Assembly: GCA_040219515.1 (NCBI GenBank)
Contig: JAVJSI010000001.1
Coordinates: forward strand, 62,001 to 126,000
Direction: 5' to 3'
DNA length: 64,000 bases
DNA from: Acidimicrobiales bacterium
GTDB lineage: Bacteria; Actinomycetota; Acidimicrobiia; Acidimicrobiales; Aldehydirespiratoraceae
This document shows positions 8,260 to 17,561 of this stretch, in pieces; within the stretch, counting starts at the first letter, position 1, and every line of letters begins with the position of its first letter. The notes beneath the pieces are model-generated. The model ran no database searches. It saw only the letters and a program-made list of their open reading frames with translations, and had not been told where the DNA came from. Made by a program: the position numbers and the translations under genes.

Positions 8260-9056
8260 CTACAGACCGCGCGGGCGCAGGACGCGCTCGACGACCGCCG
8301 CGATCCAGTCGACCGAGAGGGCGACCAATGCCGTCATCAGCGTGGCGGCGAGCAGCACCGGGTCACGGTTGAGCGCGATACCTCGACCGATCGTGATGCC
8401 GAGACCGCCGCCGCCGACCAGGTAGGCGAGTGCGGCCATACCGACGTTGATCACGAGCGCAGTCCGCACGCCGGCGAGGATCACGGGCACCGCCAGCGGC
8501 AGTTCGATGCGTTTGAGTATTTGTGAGCGGGTCAGCCCCATGCCACGGCCGGCCTCGATGACCGCGGGGTCGACCTGATCGATGCCGACCATGGTGTTCC
8601 GCAGGACCGGCAGGATCGTGAACAGTGTCAGCGCCCAGATGGTCGTCCACGCATCTCGGCCGATCCACGCGAGCGAAAGGACCAGGAGGCCGAATGCAGG
8701 GGTTGCCTGCCCGGATGTCGCCACGGCCAGCACGGGTCCGCTCAGCCGCTTGTAGTTGGGGCGGGTCAAGAGGATGCCCAGGGGTACAGCGATGAGAATG
8801 ACGAAGACCGTCGACCAGAAGGTGATGTAGACGTGTTCCTTGAGCTGGGGGAACAGCACCGAGTCCCACTCGAGCGACCGTTGGATCGTGGAGTCGTCCT
8901 GATCGGTCGACCGGATGTAGTTGGCCAGCCACAGGCCGATCAGCGCGATGCCGACCGGCGCGAGGATCAGTCCGACATTGCTGCGGATGAAACCTCCGCC
9001 GCGGCGCGGCAAGACCTCGGTCGTTTCGCTGGGCGCTTCCGCGCTGGTCGCAGCTG

Positions 9057-9060
<4 letters not shown>
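8260..9060 (-). CDS. Quaternary-amine ABC transporter permease
   Basis: A protein of 266 residues with about six membrane segments. It has the binding-protein-dependent transport fold: the EAA loop is seen as EAGRGMGLTRSQILKRIELP, followed by AVPVILAGVRTALVINVGMAALA. Its ATG overlaps the stop of the ATPase gene by 4 bases (ATGA), implying translational coupling. With the second permease it would form the heterodimeric channel of an OpuC/OsmU-type importer. Confidence 0.9.
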
Positions 9061-10246
<1,186 letters not shown>

Positions 10247-10250
<4 letters not shown>

Positions 10251-11128
10251 TTGGTCAGACCCTTCGGGGAGGTGAGGCGCCGTAGGAGGTTGAACGCCAG
10301 GTCGAAGACCAGGGCGAGCAGGATCGTGAAGACCACGCCCGTCCAGATCCGTTCAACCGAGGTCGCGGCGGGGAATCGGTTGAGGCCCTGGTCGATGTAG
10401 GTGCCGAGGCCGGTGCCACCGACGAGTACCGCGATCGCGGCGATGCCGATGTTGAGCAGCGCGGCGACGCGCATTCCGGTGAGGATGACGGGCCATGCGA
10501 GTGGGAGCTCGATGCGAAGCAGCCGCTGGACCGGCGAGAGTCCCATGCCCTTGGCCGACTCGACAACGGCGCTGTCGACCTCTTCGAGCCCGGTGACGGT
10601 GTTTCGCAGTATCGGCAGGATGGAGTAGAGCGTGAGCGCGATGAGCGGGCCACGATCGCCGATCCCGATGAAGCTGATCGGAATGAAAATCGCGAACATG
10701 GCCAGCGACGGGACGGTCAGCATGATCGAGAAGAAGCCCAGCAATGGCGCCCTCAGCGTCGTCACGCGATAGATCAGCACGCCGAGGGTGATGGCGATCA
10801 GCGAGGCGCACGTCAGCGAGAAGAGGACGAGTTGGGCGTGATCCACCGTGCTGGCAAAGATCTCACCCCACCCCTCCTGCTCGGACATGTAGCTCCACCA
10901 CGAGCGGTACGCGTCGAGATCGATGATCATGCCGGGCAGCTGGAGGATGCCGTCGACAAGGCGGTCGAGGCCGCCCCATGGGGTCGTGTCGGCGGTGTCG
11001 TCACCGAAGGTGAACCACCACAGCGCAACGAGGCTCACCGCCGTCGCAAGCATCACGCCGGGTCGAGGGAGACGCTCGATCCAGGGACTTCCGGATTCTC
11101 GATCCGCAGACGGTCGCTCGTCGGCCAC
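10247..11128 (-). CDS. Quaternary-amine ABC transporter permease (first gene of operon)
   Basis: A protein of 293 residues if started at GTG 11128. The frame is open to ATG 11377, but the added 83 residues are rich in Arg, Cys and Pro and look non-coding, so the start is uncertain. Membrane segments begin at GVMLATAVSLVALWWF. The EAA loop is ESAKGMGLSPVQRLLRIELP. An insertion after the first segment (TTPWGGLDRLVDGILQLPG, SYMSEQEGWGE) may lie outside the membrane. It heads an operon reading permease, ATPase, permease, binding lipoprotein. Confidence 0.85.
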
Positions 11129-11482
11129 CGGGAGGTCATCCGCGGTGGCGTCGAGACTGTCGGGGGTCGGTGCGGGTGAGATGGGTCGCTGTCTCCGGTG
11201 CGAGGCAGCGCCAACTTGGCGACCCTCGCATTGCGTGCCGACCAACCCTACGGAGCAGGGGCCGGGATCACAAGCACCCTCGCCCCCGTCGGGCGGTGAG
11301 TGACGGGTCGCGAGTGTCGAGCGGCATGGCGGCCGACGACATCCTGGTCGAGCTCGATCTCGGCATTCAGCGAGCACGGCGGGTACCCGGGCGCGAACAG
11401 ACCCAACGGAACGGCTCGTTTCGAGGTGTTCAGTGCGGCCCTCGACGAATTCGGACAGCGGCGGTCGGGAACGCCGGCGTGA
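11129..11482. other. Stretch without a recognised gene
   Basis: 354 bp between the start of the ABC operon and the end of the YczE-like gene. It must hold the promoter of the operon. Open frames here have atypical composition, and I see no convincing start, hairpin or RNA gene. Confidence 0.5.
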
Positions 11483-12262
11483 TCAGCTGGCCGATGACAA
11501 CAGATCGTCGTCGCGCTCGACGGCATGCAGGGGCGACCGCATCGACTGCAGCCGAGCCTCGCGACCCGCCCGATGATCGGCCAGCGCCTGCATCGCTGCC
11601 GCGAGCAAGGGCCCGACGCCGAGGGCGATGATGACGGTCACGAAACCGAACGATCCGCCGGCGGCCACGCCCGCGGCCAACGCCCCCACCTCGAGGCCGG
11701 TGCGGAACCGGACGGGCGAGATGCCTCGACGCGCCGCCGCCTCGGTGATCGCCTCGTAGGCGCCGCCCGTGGCCGCAGTGTGCACGATCAGGCCGACCCC
11801 GGCGATCAACATGGCGATCCCGATCGCCGCCATGGCCAACCGCACACCGATGGTGTCGGGTGGCACGATGATCTGACGAGCGATGTCGACCGCCAGGCCG
11901 TTGGCGACGATGAAGGCGACACTCACGAGCGTCGGGCGCACGCCCAATGCCGCGGCGACACCGAACAGCAGGCCCGAGCTCGCCCAGGCCGCCTGGCCAT
12001 GGCTCAGCGGGGTCCGCTGGTCCACGGCCGACAGCCACACGTCGAACGGCGGCAGGCCAAGGTCGGCGGCAAGAAGGAAGGCGACGCCGAGTCCGATCAA
12101 CGCACTCGCCGGCAGCACCCAGCCCAGGCGCTCCGCCGATGCCGGCAGCGGCGGCCGCAGACGCGGATCAGCCGCCTTCTGGCGGGCATGGGCGATCACG
12201 CCGTGGCGGGAGATTCCGCTGCGACCGATCAGGCGCAGGAAGGAAGTGATGCGAGAAAGCAC
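11483..12262 (-). CDS. YczE/YitT-like integral membrane protein
   Basis: A protein of 259 residues starting at GTG 12262. After a basic N-terminus of about 40 residues there are about five or six membrane segments. The pattern LGLPPFDVWLSAV and the glycine-rich GGAYEAITEAAARRGISPV resemble the YczE/YyaS/YitT family of small transporters or unknown membrane proteins. The C-terminus is charged and cytoplasmic in prediction. No function is known. It abuts the outer repeat of the tRNA island. Confidence 0.7.
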   Translation of the reverse strand: MLSRITSFLRLIGRSGISRHGVIAHARQKAADPRLRPPLPASAERLGWVLPASALIGLGVAFLLAADLGLPPFDVWLSAVDQRTPLSHGQAAWASSGLLFGVAAALGVRPTLVSVAFIVANGLAVDIARQIIVPPDTIGVRLAMAAIGIAMLIAGVGLIVHTAATGGAYEAITEAAARRGISPVRFRTGLEVGALAAGVAAGGSFGFVTVIIALGVGPLLAAAMQALADHRAGREARLQSMRSPLHAVERDDDLLSSAS

Positions 12263-12326
12263 ACTTCATGTTCGGACACAACCCGCTCGAATCGGAACCA
12301 CCCCAGGGGGTCATCCGTCACGTCGT

Positions 12327-12374
12327 CGTGGTGGGCTCGGTGGGGATCGAACCCACGACCGAAGGATTATGAGT
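12327..12374 (-). repeat. attR-like repeat: displaced 3' fragment of the CAU tRNA gene
   Basis: Identical over 48 bp to 17562-17609, covering anticodon loop to CCA of the tRNA. Beyond 12374 the sequence diverges (GAGTTCCGGG instead of GAGTCCTCTG), so no tRNA can fold here. It marks the distal boundary of the island. Confidence 0.85.
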
Positions 12375-12794
12375 TCCGGGCTTCAGATATCTTGGAGTCC
12401 GGCGGCGACCCCTTAGGTCTCGACTTAGGCGACCTGGCTGGGGAGTCCTTCCTCGGGGTCTTGCCTGGTCCCACACCCTCCCGTCCGGTTTGAGCAACGA
12501 GTGAGCAACCAACTGTAGGCGTGGGGTCGGCCTCGAGGGTCGAACCGGGGTGATGCCGGAGGGGGTACACCTTGTAGGAGGGAGGTCTCCCGTGACAATT
12601 TTCCCTTACAAAGCTGTCAGTTCGCGCTGAAGCGACCGACTCCGCAGCAAGTTCGGCAGGAAAAGGCAGTCCAGACTGACGCGTCGGCGAAAGCACCTCG
12701 CACAGCGAGTACCGCCTCTCGGGAGGAAGAAGCGGAAGCAGACGACCAGGATGTCGACTAGAACTTGGATGGTCCGACTGGGGAGACGGTCCAA
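12375..12794. other. Island left end without a recognised gene
   Basis: 420 bp. It contains the left copy of the 23-bp repeat (12488-12510) and otherwise only frames with no recognisable product. A ribosome-binding-like GGGGAGA lies at its right end in front of the Cys-rich gene. Confidence 0.5.
12488..12510 (+). repeat. 23-bp repeat, left copy (possible integrase arm site)
   Basis: Contains GAGCAACGAGTGAGCAAC, that is, two GAGCAAC units 11 bases apart. An identical 23-bp copy in the same orientation is at 17495-17517 near the other island end. Paired short direct repeats on both arms are what tyrosine recombinases bind outside the core site. Confidence 0.55.
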
Positions 12795-13184
12795 ATGCGG
12801 TTCAAGTGCAGCTCTTGTCGACGACGTGCGGGGCTGATCTACACCTCCTGGGCACCGACTCGGTTTGCCTGCAAGCGCCATTCACGGGCGCTGGCGGCCG
12901 CCATCGTGGCGGAGGTCGAGGCCTCCGATGACCGTACGGACGCGGCCAGAATCGGCAAGGCGTGGTCGTCTACGGAAGAGTACATCGGGGCGTCCGTAAG
13001 GGGCTTCGACCCCGGACTGTTCTACATCCACCCGAAATTCGGCCTCGGTCGTGTGGGTTGCGAGTCGACCGGATGCGAGCGAGGCCAGATCTACTACGTG
13101 AACTTTGGCACGGGGCAGCCGGTAAAGCTCTGTGAGCCACACGCCATAGAGGCTGGCCGAGACGCCGCGACCAAGAAGAACTAG
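12795..13184 (+). CDS. Small Cys-rich, probably zinc-binding protein of the island
   Basis: A protein of 129 residues from ATG 12795, which has GGGGAGA 8 nt upstream. An in-frame ATG at 12765 would add 10 residues. It has four Cys/His pairs: CSSC near residue 5, CKRH near 27, CESTGC near 90 and CEPH near 114, suggesting two zinc ribbons or one interleaved site. No signal peptide. I do not recognise the family. Zinc binding is inferred from the spacing of the pairs, and a nucleic-acid role would be guesswork. Confidence 0.6.
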   Translation: MRFKCSSCRRRAGLIYTSWAPTRFACKRHSRALAAAIVAEVEASDDRTDAARIGKAWSSTEEYIGASVRGFDPGLFYIHPKFGLGRVGCESTGCERGQIYYVNFGTGQPVKLCEPHAIEAGRDAATKKN

Positions 13185-13261
13185 GCGGTCGAAGGGATCA
13201 ACTCGGTCAAGCTGGCCTACTCAGCAGCGTTCACGGCTGAAATTGTGGATCTTGGCTTCGG

Positions 13262-14023
13262 TCAGCCCGTAACGGGTTGACTGCATGCGGGGTACTGAAC
13301 GACGTTGCCGTCGGCGAGCACCGAGAAGTGGACGGACACGGTCTCGGTGTCGTAGGTCGCATTGGCCACGTAGTGGCGAGCTGCCTCAGGAAGGGCGTCG
13401 TGGGCCGCCCCTTCATTGGCCGTTTGCTCGTACGTTGTCGGCCAGATTTTGTCCTCAACAATCGAATTTCGGTCGACCGTTTCTTCGAGCGTGAGCAACC
13501 CTCTGTCGAGATCTCCCTGAAGAGCGTCAACCAGACGCGCCACGTCCCGCCCGAAGTCCTCGCCCCAAATACACTCGACGTATCGCTCGGGCGTCCACCA
13601 TCCCTGGGGCCACATCGCTGCAGCTCGGCGGTTCAGCCAGTCGGCTGCGCTGGGAGCGCCGCGGAGCGGGCTGTTGAGATATGCGACAAACTCTACGATT
13701 CGGTCACGATCGTCCTCCAGCAGAGCGGCGGCATCTGCGGCCTCGACCGCCGTCACGTTGACCGCGTCGATCTGGCCTTGTAGTCGATCCCGTTCACTCG
13801 TGACTTTCTGCAACTCCTCATCTAGGTCTCCCACCGCATCTCTGAGGTCTTCGAGTTCGGCCTCGAGTTGGCTGGACTCGGTCTCTAGGGCGAGATATGC
13901 ATCGGAGGTGACCGGGTCGGGGTCGTTGCCACACGAAACCAGCAGCATCGACGATCCAAGTATCCACAGGCCCCATCGCACAGCCGAAAGTGTGTCTGGC
14001 CTCCTATCGGGTGTCCAATTCAC
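13262..14023 (-). CDS. Coiled-coil lipoprotein of unknown function
   Basis: A protein of 253 residues. The leader ends MLLVSCG, a good lipobox with the cysteine at about residue 31. Residues about 42-85 are a heptad-rich coiled coil (LETESSQLEAELEDLRDAV, then DEELQKVTSERDRLQGQI). The C-terminal half contains WPQGWWTPERYVECIWGED and ends in a small beta-rich part. It is predicted to be anchored on the outer face of the membrane with a rod-like stalk. It lies inside the island and I do not recognise the family. Confidence 0.6.
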   Translation of the reverse strand: MNWTPDRRPDTLSAVRWGLWILGSSMLLVSCGNDPDPVTSDAYLALETESSQLEAELEDLRDAVGDLDEELQKVTSERDRLQGQIDAVNVTAVEAADAAALLEDDRDRIVEFVAYLNSPLRGAPSAADWLNRRAAAMWPQGWWTPERYVECIWGEDFGRDVARLVDALQGDLDRGLLTLEETVDRNSIVEDKIWPTTYEQTANEGAAHDALPEAARHYVANATYDTETVSVHFSVLADGNVVQYPACSQPVTG

Positions 14024-14163
14024 TCACGGTGAAGGCGAAGACGAGAGTGGCCCGCTAGGGATTGCGACCTCAAGGCTCTGGGTCTGGCTGGCGCTTGAGA
14101 TAGAGGCGTGACGTGCCCGCTGCTGAGGCATGGCATCCTGTTCGAACACGAACGGCGGTCGCC

Positions 14164-14769
14164 TCAGTTCTGGTTGACGACGAAGAGAGCAAGTAGACCC
14201 ACGACGACCAGGAACACACCGAACCCAGTGGCCTCGCTGGGAGCAAGCCCGATGGTGGTTCGCATCCAATCAGCTGTCTGAAAGATCAACAGGACCGCGC
14301 CGACAGCGATCGCTCCCATTCCGAAGGACAGCGCAGTTCTGCGGTCATCGGTGGCGGAGTCTCTCGGAGTCGAAGCGTCGTCAATGGCTGCGTCCCATTC
14401 CGCCAACCTCCTCGCATTGAACTCCTCGACTGACAGGCCTGAGGCGATCCGCTCAGTGCGGCGTTCGGACCATGCTTCGATGACCGATCGCTGGGCCTCC
14501 ACCTTTCGCTCGCGCATCTTGGGCGACATTGCCGCCCACTGACTTGGGCTAACTCTGTCCGCCATCGCCCCGTGAGTCCCTTCGCCATTGAGCAACTCAC
14601 GGAGTCGCCGTTGCCCTTCGTTGTGGGCCATGAGGTCCTCAGGTTGGCCGCCGTCCTGCGGTTCGCCGATGTCGTCGTCCCCACGTTCGCCAACGATACG
14701 AGCTTCGTCCTCAGCATCGCTTTCGGCCTGTCTTGCGGCCCGGTCTCGCTGCCGTTGTCTCTTTCCCAC
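14164..14769 (-). CDS. Membrane protein with charged N-terminal part, island-encoded
   Basis: A protein of 201 residues. Residues 1-140 are highly charged and helical, and around residues 62-75 have GEGTHGAMADRVSPSQW. Two membrane helices follow at about 145-165 (FGMGAIAVGAVLLIFQTA) and 180-198 (GFGVFLVVVGLLALFVV). This gives a cytoplasmic helical domain on a C-terminal hairpin anchor. The family is not recognised. Confidence 0.55.
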   Translation of the reverse strand: MGKRQRQRDRAARQAESDAEDEARIVGERGDDDIGEPQDGGQPEDLMAHNEGQRRLRELLNGEGTHGAMADRVSPSQWAAMSPKMRERKVEAQRSVIEAWSERRTERIASGLSVEEFNARRLAEWDAAIDDASTPRDSATDDRRTALSFGMGAIAVGAVLLIFQTADWMRTTIGLAPSEATGFGVFLVVVGLLALFVVNQN

Positions 14770-14928
14770 CGTTGCAGCTCCTTTGTCCTCGTCCTGTCAA
14801 TCTCGGTTGGCCGGCGAGTACCTCTCTCACGTCGTCGGCGATCCAGGGCAGTAGATCCTCAGGGGCCGCGGCCCCATCATGGCCGGTCACCCGTTCGTCG
14901 ATGGGGCCGGTGATGGCGACTTGTTCGT

Positions 14929-15891
14929 CTACAAACCGCCGGACCGGTTCAGAGACGCTCGATATGAGACGGGCTCGAGATGGACATGGTGCTGGATATC
15001 GCCTTCGAGGATGAAGATTTGCGGCTGGTCTCCCAACCCGAAGACCCGGTAAATCACGAACGCAGGGTCCTTCTGAGATATAGCCACCTCGTTGGCGGTG
15101 ATGTAGAAGGCCTGCAGGTGGTCGCCGGTTGTTGCCTTCACCTCGATGTGGAGTTCATCGCCGGTGGCGGCATTGAAGGAGAGCACGTCATAGCCGAGGC
15201 CGTCGCCGACTGTCTTCGAGACTTGGTCGACTGCCGCTGCCAGGTCGGGTCGGCCGGCCGCCTCCAGACGGGTCTTCTCGACTCCAACCACGAACTCCTC
15301 GCCGAGCTCTCCGATCTCCAGATTCCGCTCCTGCTCCTTGAGGTAATCCCTGGCCGAGATCACCGTCGGTTGAGATGCCCCAGATCTGGGCGCAGCGGAC
15401 GGGGCCTCCACGAACGTGGAAGATTCCAAAGGCATGGGACCTTCCGCAAACGGGAACGGGGTCGACCCCCTGGCGGACGAGCTGTGCAACGCCCGCATGA
15501 GGCCTTCGCCGAGTTCGTCCCCGTCGACATCTCTTTCTTCTCGATCGACGCGGAACCTGATTCGGTAGTCGTACGGGTCGGGAGCGGACTCCCAGATCGG
15601 AGAGTTGTTGCGGTGCAGTGGCTGTTCGACCGTGCACCACAGCAGCCGTTCGAGAACGACGCGGCGGTCTGGATCAAAGTCGCGTCGAACGCTCGCTCCT
15701 TTCTTGCCGGTCGCGATCACTAGGAGATCCCCGACTTGGGGAGCGCCAATTCGATCAACTCCACTTCGGCCGCCCTGGATCTGTCCTGGACTCTCGGCAA
15801 CGATCTCGGTCCAACCCCAGGTCTGGTGGTCCAAGGCCTTCTCGAGGTTCGAGGCCGCTTTGTTGCCTACAAACATTGCGTACGACGCCAT
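14929..15891 (-). CDS. DUF3883 (PD-(D/E)xK-like) protein with EVE/PUA-like N-terminus
   Basis: A protein of 320 residues from ATG 15891. The C-terminal 130 residues match DUF3883: ELGEEFVVGVEKTRLEAAG, then GLGYDVLSF, GDELHIEVKATTG and YRVFGL. D235 and E250-x-K252 fit the catalytic core of PD-(D/E)xK nucleases. The N-terminal 150 residues (YAMFVGNKAASNLEKAL, VGDLLVIATGKKG, DPYDYRIRFRV) look like an EVE/PUA-type domain, a fold that often reads modified bases. The middle is a linker. I infer a modification-dependent restriction nuclease, but the N-terminal assignment is by eye only. It is divergent from the MazG-like gene. Confidence 0.6.
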   Translation of the reverse strand: MASYAMFVGNKAASNLEKALDHQTWGWTEIVAESPGQIQGGRSGVDRIGAPQVGDLLVIATGKKGASVRRDFDPDRRVVLERLLWCTVEQPLHRNNSPIWESAPDPYDYRIRFRVDREERDVDGDELGEGLMRALHSSSARGSTPFPFAEGPMPLESSTFVEAPSAAPRSGASQPTVISARDYLKEQERNLEIGELGEEFVVGVEKTRLEAAGRPDLAAAVDQVSKTVGDGLGYDVLSFNAATGDELHIEVKATTGDHLQAFYITANEVAISQKDPAFVIYRVFGLGDQPQIFILEGDIQHHVHLEPVSYRASLNRSGGL

Positions 15892-15963
15892 CGCCGGACC
15901 GTAGTCCCAAGGATGCTGGAGTTCCTGTTGGCAGGTGTCGCACGAGTCGAACAGACTGCGGAC

Positions 15964-16323
15964 GTGTCCTTGGATATCGACAATCTGATAGGTGAACTGC
16001 GCACCTTCGCCGACGAGCGCGAATGGGACCAGTTTCACAATCCCAAGAACCTCGCGATGGCCCTTGCCGGGGAGGTCGGCGAACTCCTCGCCGAACTGCA
16101 GTGGCGTTCCCCCGAAGATTGCGAGTCCGAGAATCTGACTGGTGACGACCGCCAAGCGGTCGAGGCCGAATTGACTGACGTGTTGTTCTACCTCCTGAGG
16201 CTTTGCGACCGATTAGATGTCGACCTCGAAAAGGCGGTGAGCGCAAAGCTCGCCGAGAACGGCCGCCGCTACCCAGTCTCGGTAGCCAAGGGTTCCTCTG
16301 CCAAAGCTCCCCGGCACACGTAG
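15964..16323 (+). CDS. MazG-like nucleotide pyrophosphohydrolase
   Basis: A protein of 119 residues from GTG 15964, beginning VSLDIDNLIGELRTFADEREW. ATG 15913 is in frame but would leave only 21 bp to the divergent gene. Family motifs: FHNPKNLAMALAGEVGELL (EExxE metal site) and ELTDVLFYLLRLCDRLDVD (ExxD), with the closing KLAENGRRYP. These all-alpha enzymes (MazG, RS21-C6/DCTPP group) hydrolyse non-canonical or excess dNTPs to the monophosphate. It lies in the island opposite a nuclease-like gene, a setting in which such enzymes may serve defence. Confidence 0.8.
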   Translation: MSLDIDNLIGELRTFADEREWDQFHNPKNLAMALAGEVGELLAELQWRSPEDCESENLTGDDRQAVEAELTDVLFYLLRLCDRLDVDLEKAVSAKLAENGRRYPVSVAKGSSAKAPRHT

Positions 16324-16351
16324 CGGGATCGGTCACAGGCGCTGGGGGAAG

Positions 16352-16483
16352 ATGACGAGAAGCCAGCTCCGCACCGTGCTGTTCGACTACATCGAGACGT
16401 TCTACAACCGGCGCCGGGACCAAGCCCGGCTCGGCCACCGCACCCCCGCCGAGACCTACACCGCCTCCGCCGAGGTGGCCTGA
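16352..16483 (+). pseudogene. IS3-family transposase remnant (C-terminus)
   Basis: Forty-three codons matching the end of IS3-group OrfB integrases: VLFDYIETFYNRRRDQARLG then HRTPAETY, the part after the catalytic DDE glutamate. The catalytic core is absent. Just downstream, GTGTCCACGAAACCGGGTC (about 16499-16517) resembles the terminal repeat of IS3 elements. So one end of an IS remains after deletion of the rest. Confidence 0.75.
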
Positions 16484-16582
16484 TCACACAGAAACCCGTG
16501 TCCACGAAACCGGGTCAACTCCAGACCCCCAGCGAGACGAGGCAGCGGCAGCTGCGGTCAGCAATGCACTGAGCAGCTCCAC

Positions 16583-17419
16583 TCAGTCAGCGCCGTAGCC
16601 CGTTCGCCACTCATCAATCTCGTCGGCCCACTCCCACTCTGCGTCGCAATCGCAACTCAGCATCTGCCCTCCGCACTCGGGACAACGCTCTATGTCGCAG
16701 CCCCAAACGTGTAGCTGGCCGGGGACAGCAGAACAGTCTCCGCAACAACCGTCGTATTGCCCGACGAGGATGTCCTCCGGGGCGCCGCACCGGATTCGAT
16801 CAAGTACTACGTCACCGAAGCGAACTCGCAGAGCGAACTGGGACTCCAGAAGCTCCAACGGCAGGCTCCTCGACACCTCCGACCCTTGATAGGTCAACAA
16901 GCTGCGACGGAAGCGATCCATCATCGCTGCCTCTATTCCATACACATCCTCGTCAAGAAGATCGTGAAGCTCGCCGTTCAGTTGCTCCAAGTGGAAGACG
17001 TGGGCGAACTCCATGAGGTCGGCGAACGCAGCCTCAAGCTGATCAACTGTCGCTCGGACGTTGTAGTGGGCGAACTGATTCCGCATCCTTCTTGCGTGAT
17101 GAAGCCGGGACACGTCCTCGGCGTCGAAGTTCGCTCCCGCACCAGCAAGACGAGCGAGGGCCGCCGGAACGTCGACTGTGGCGGTCGAGTTTCCCTTGTC
17201 AGGGTTTGCCAACACAAGTAGCGGATGCTCGTCCTCGAGCCTGGCCTTGAGGAGCAACTCGACAGCCTGCGACGCGAGCACGATGGCGAACTTCCATGCG
17301 CTGTTCTCCCCGCTTGTGGCCCGATCGGCAAAGCGGAGCGACTCGTTGAGAAAGTCGTAGGCGTTCTCGCGAAGGCTCAGTTCGACAATCCGACTAGTTC
17401 CAGTACCGGCTTCTTCCAT
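16583..17419 (-). CDS. HEPN-domain protein with C-terminal zinc ribbon
   Basis: A protein of 278 residues if started at ATG 17419. The frame is open to 17548, but the added part is poor. Residues about 18-145 are an all-helical HEPN-like domain: the helix FAIVLASQAVELLLKARLED precedes R113-NQFA-H118, the Rx4H motif with Asn after Arg that forms the RNase site of HEPN toxins. Residues 211-258 hold nine cysteines (CCGDC, C241, CPECGG, CDC), suggesting one or two zinc ribbons. I infer a metal-independent ribonuclease targeted by the zinc part. No separate antitoxin is evident beside it. Confidence 0.6.
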   Translation of the reverse strand: MEEAGTGTSRIVELSLRENAYDFLNESLRFADRATSGENSAWKFAIVLASQAVELLLKARLEDEHPLLVLANPDKGNSTATVDVPAALARLAGAGANFDAEDVSRLHHARRMRNQFAHYNVRATVDQLEAAFADLMEFAHVFHLEQLNGELHDLLDEDVYGIEAAMMDRFRRSLLTYQGSEVSRSLPLELLESQFALRVRFGDVVLDRIRCGAPEDILVGQYDGCCGDCSAVPGQLHVWGCDIERCPECGGQMLSCDCDAEWEWADEIDEWRTGYGAD

Positions 17420-17494
17420 GACGACAGTTTCGCCGGTCTGGCTCGTTTGCGCTTTGACCGGCTTGATGGCCGCTTCGCCCGCAAACACCGTGGC

Positions 17495-17517
17495 GTTTGA
17501 GCAACGAGTGAGCAACC
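17495..17517 (+). repeat. 23-bp repeat, right copy (possible integrase arm site)
   Basis: Identical to 12488-12510, with the same internal GAGCAAC-GAGT-GAGCAAC doublet. It sits 45 bp from the tRNA-side boundary of the island. Confidence 0.55.
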
Positions 17518-17561
17518 GGGAGGCTGGCCCATTCATCGGTATAGACAAAGCCCCTGTTCAG

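Noticed and set aside
11129-11377. Long N-terminus for the first ABC permease
   Set aside because: Its composition (many Arg, Cys and Pro) is unlike the rest of the protein and no membrane or domain feature is seen. GTG 11128 is preferred.
12327-12374. Second tRNA gene
   Set aside because: Only the 3' part is present. The 5' half needed for D arm and acceptor is missing, so it is an attachment-site remnant.
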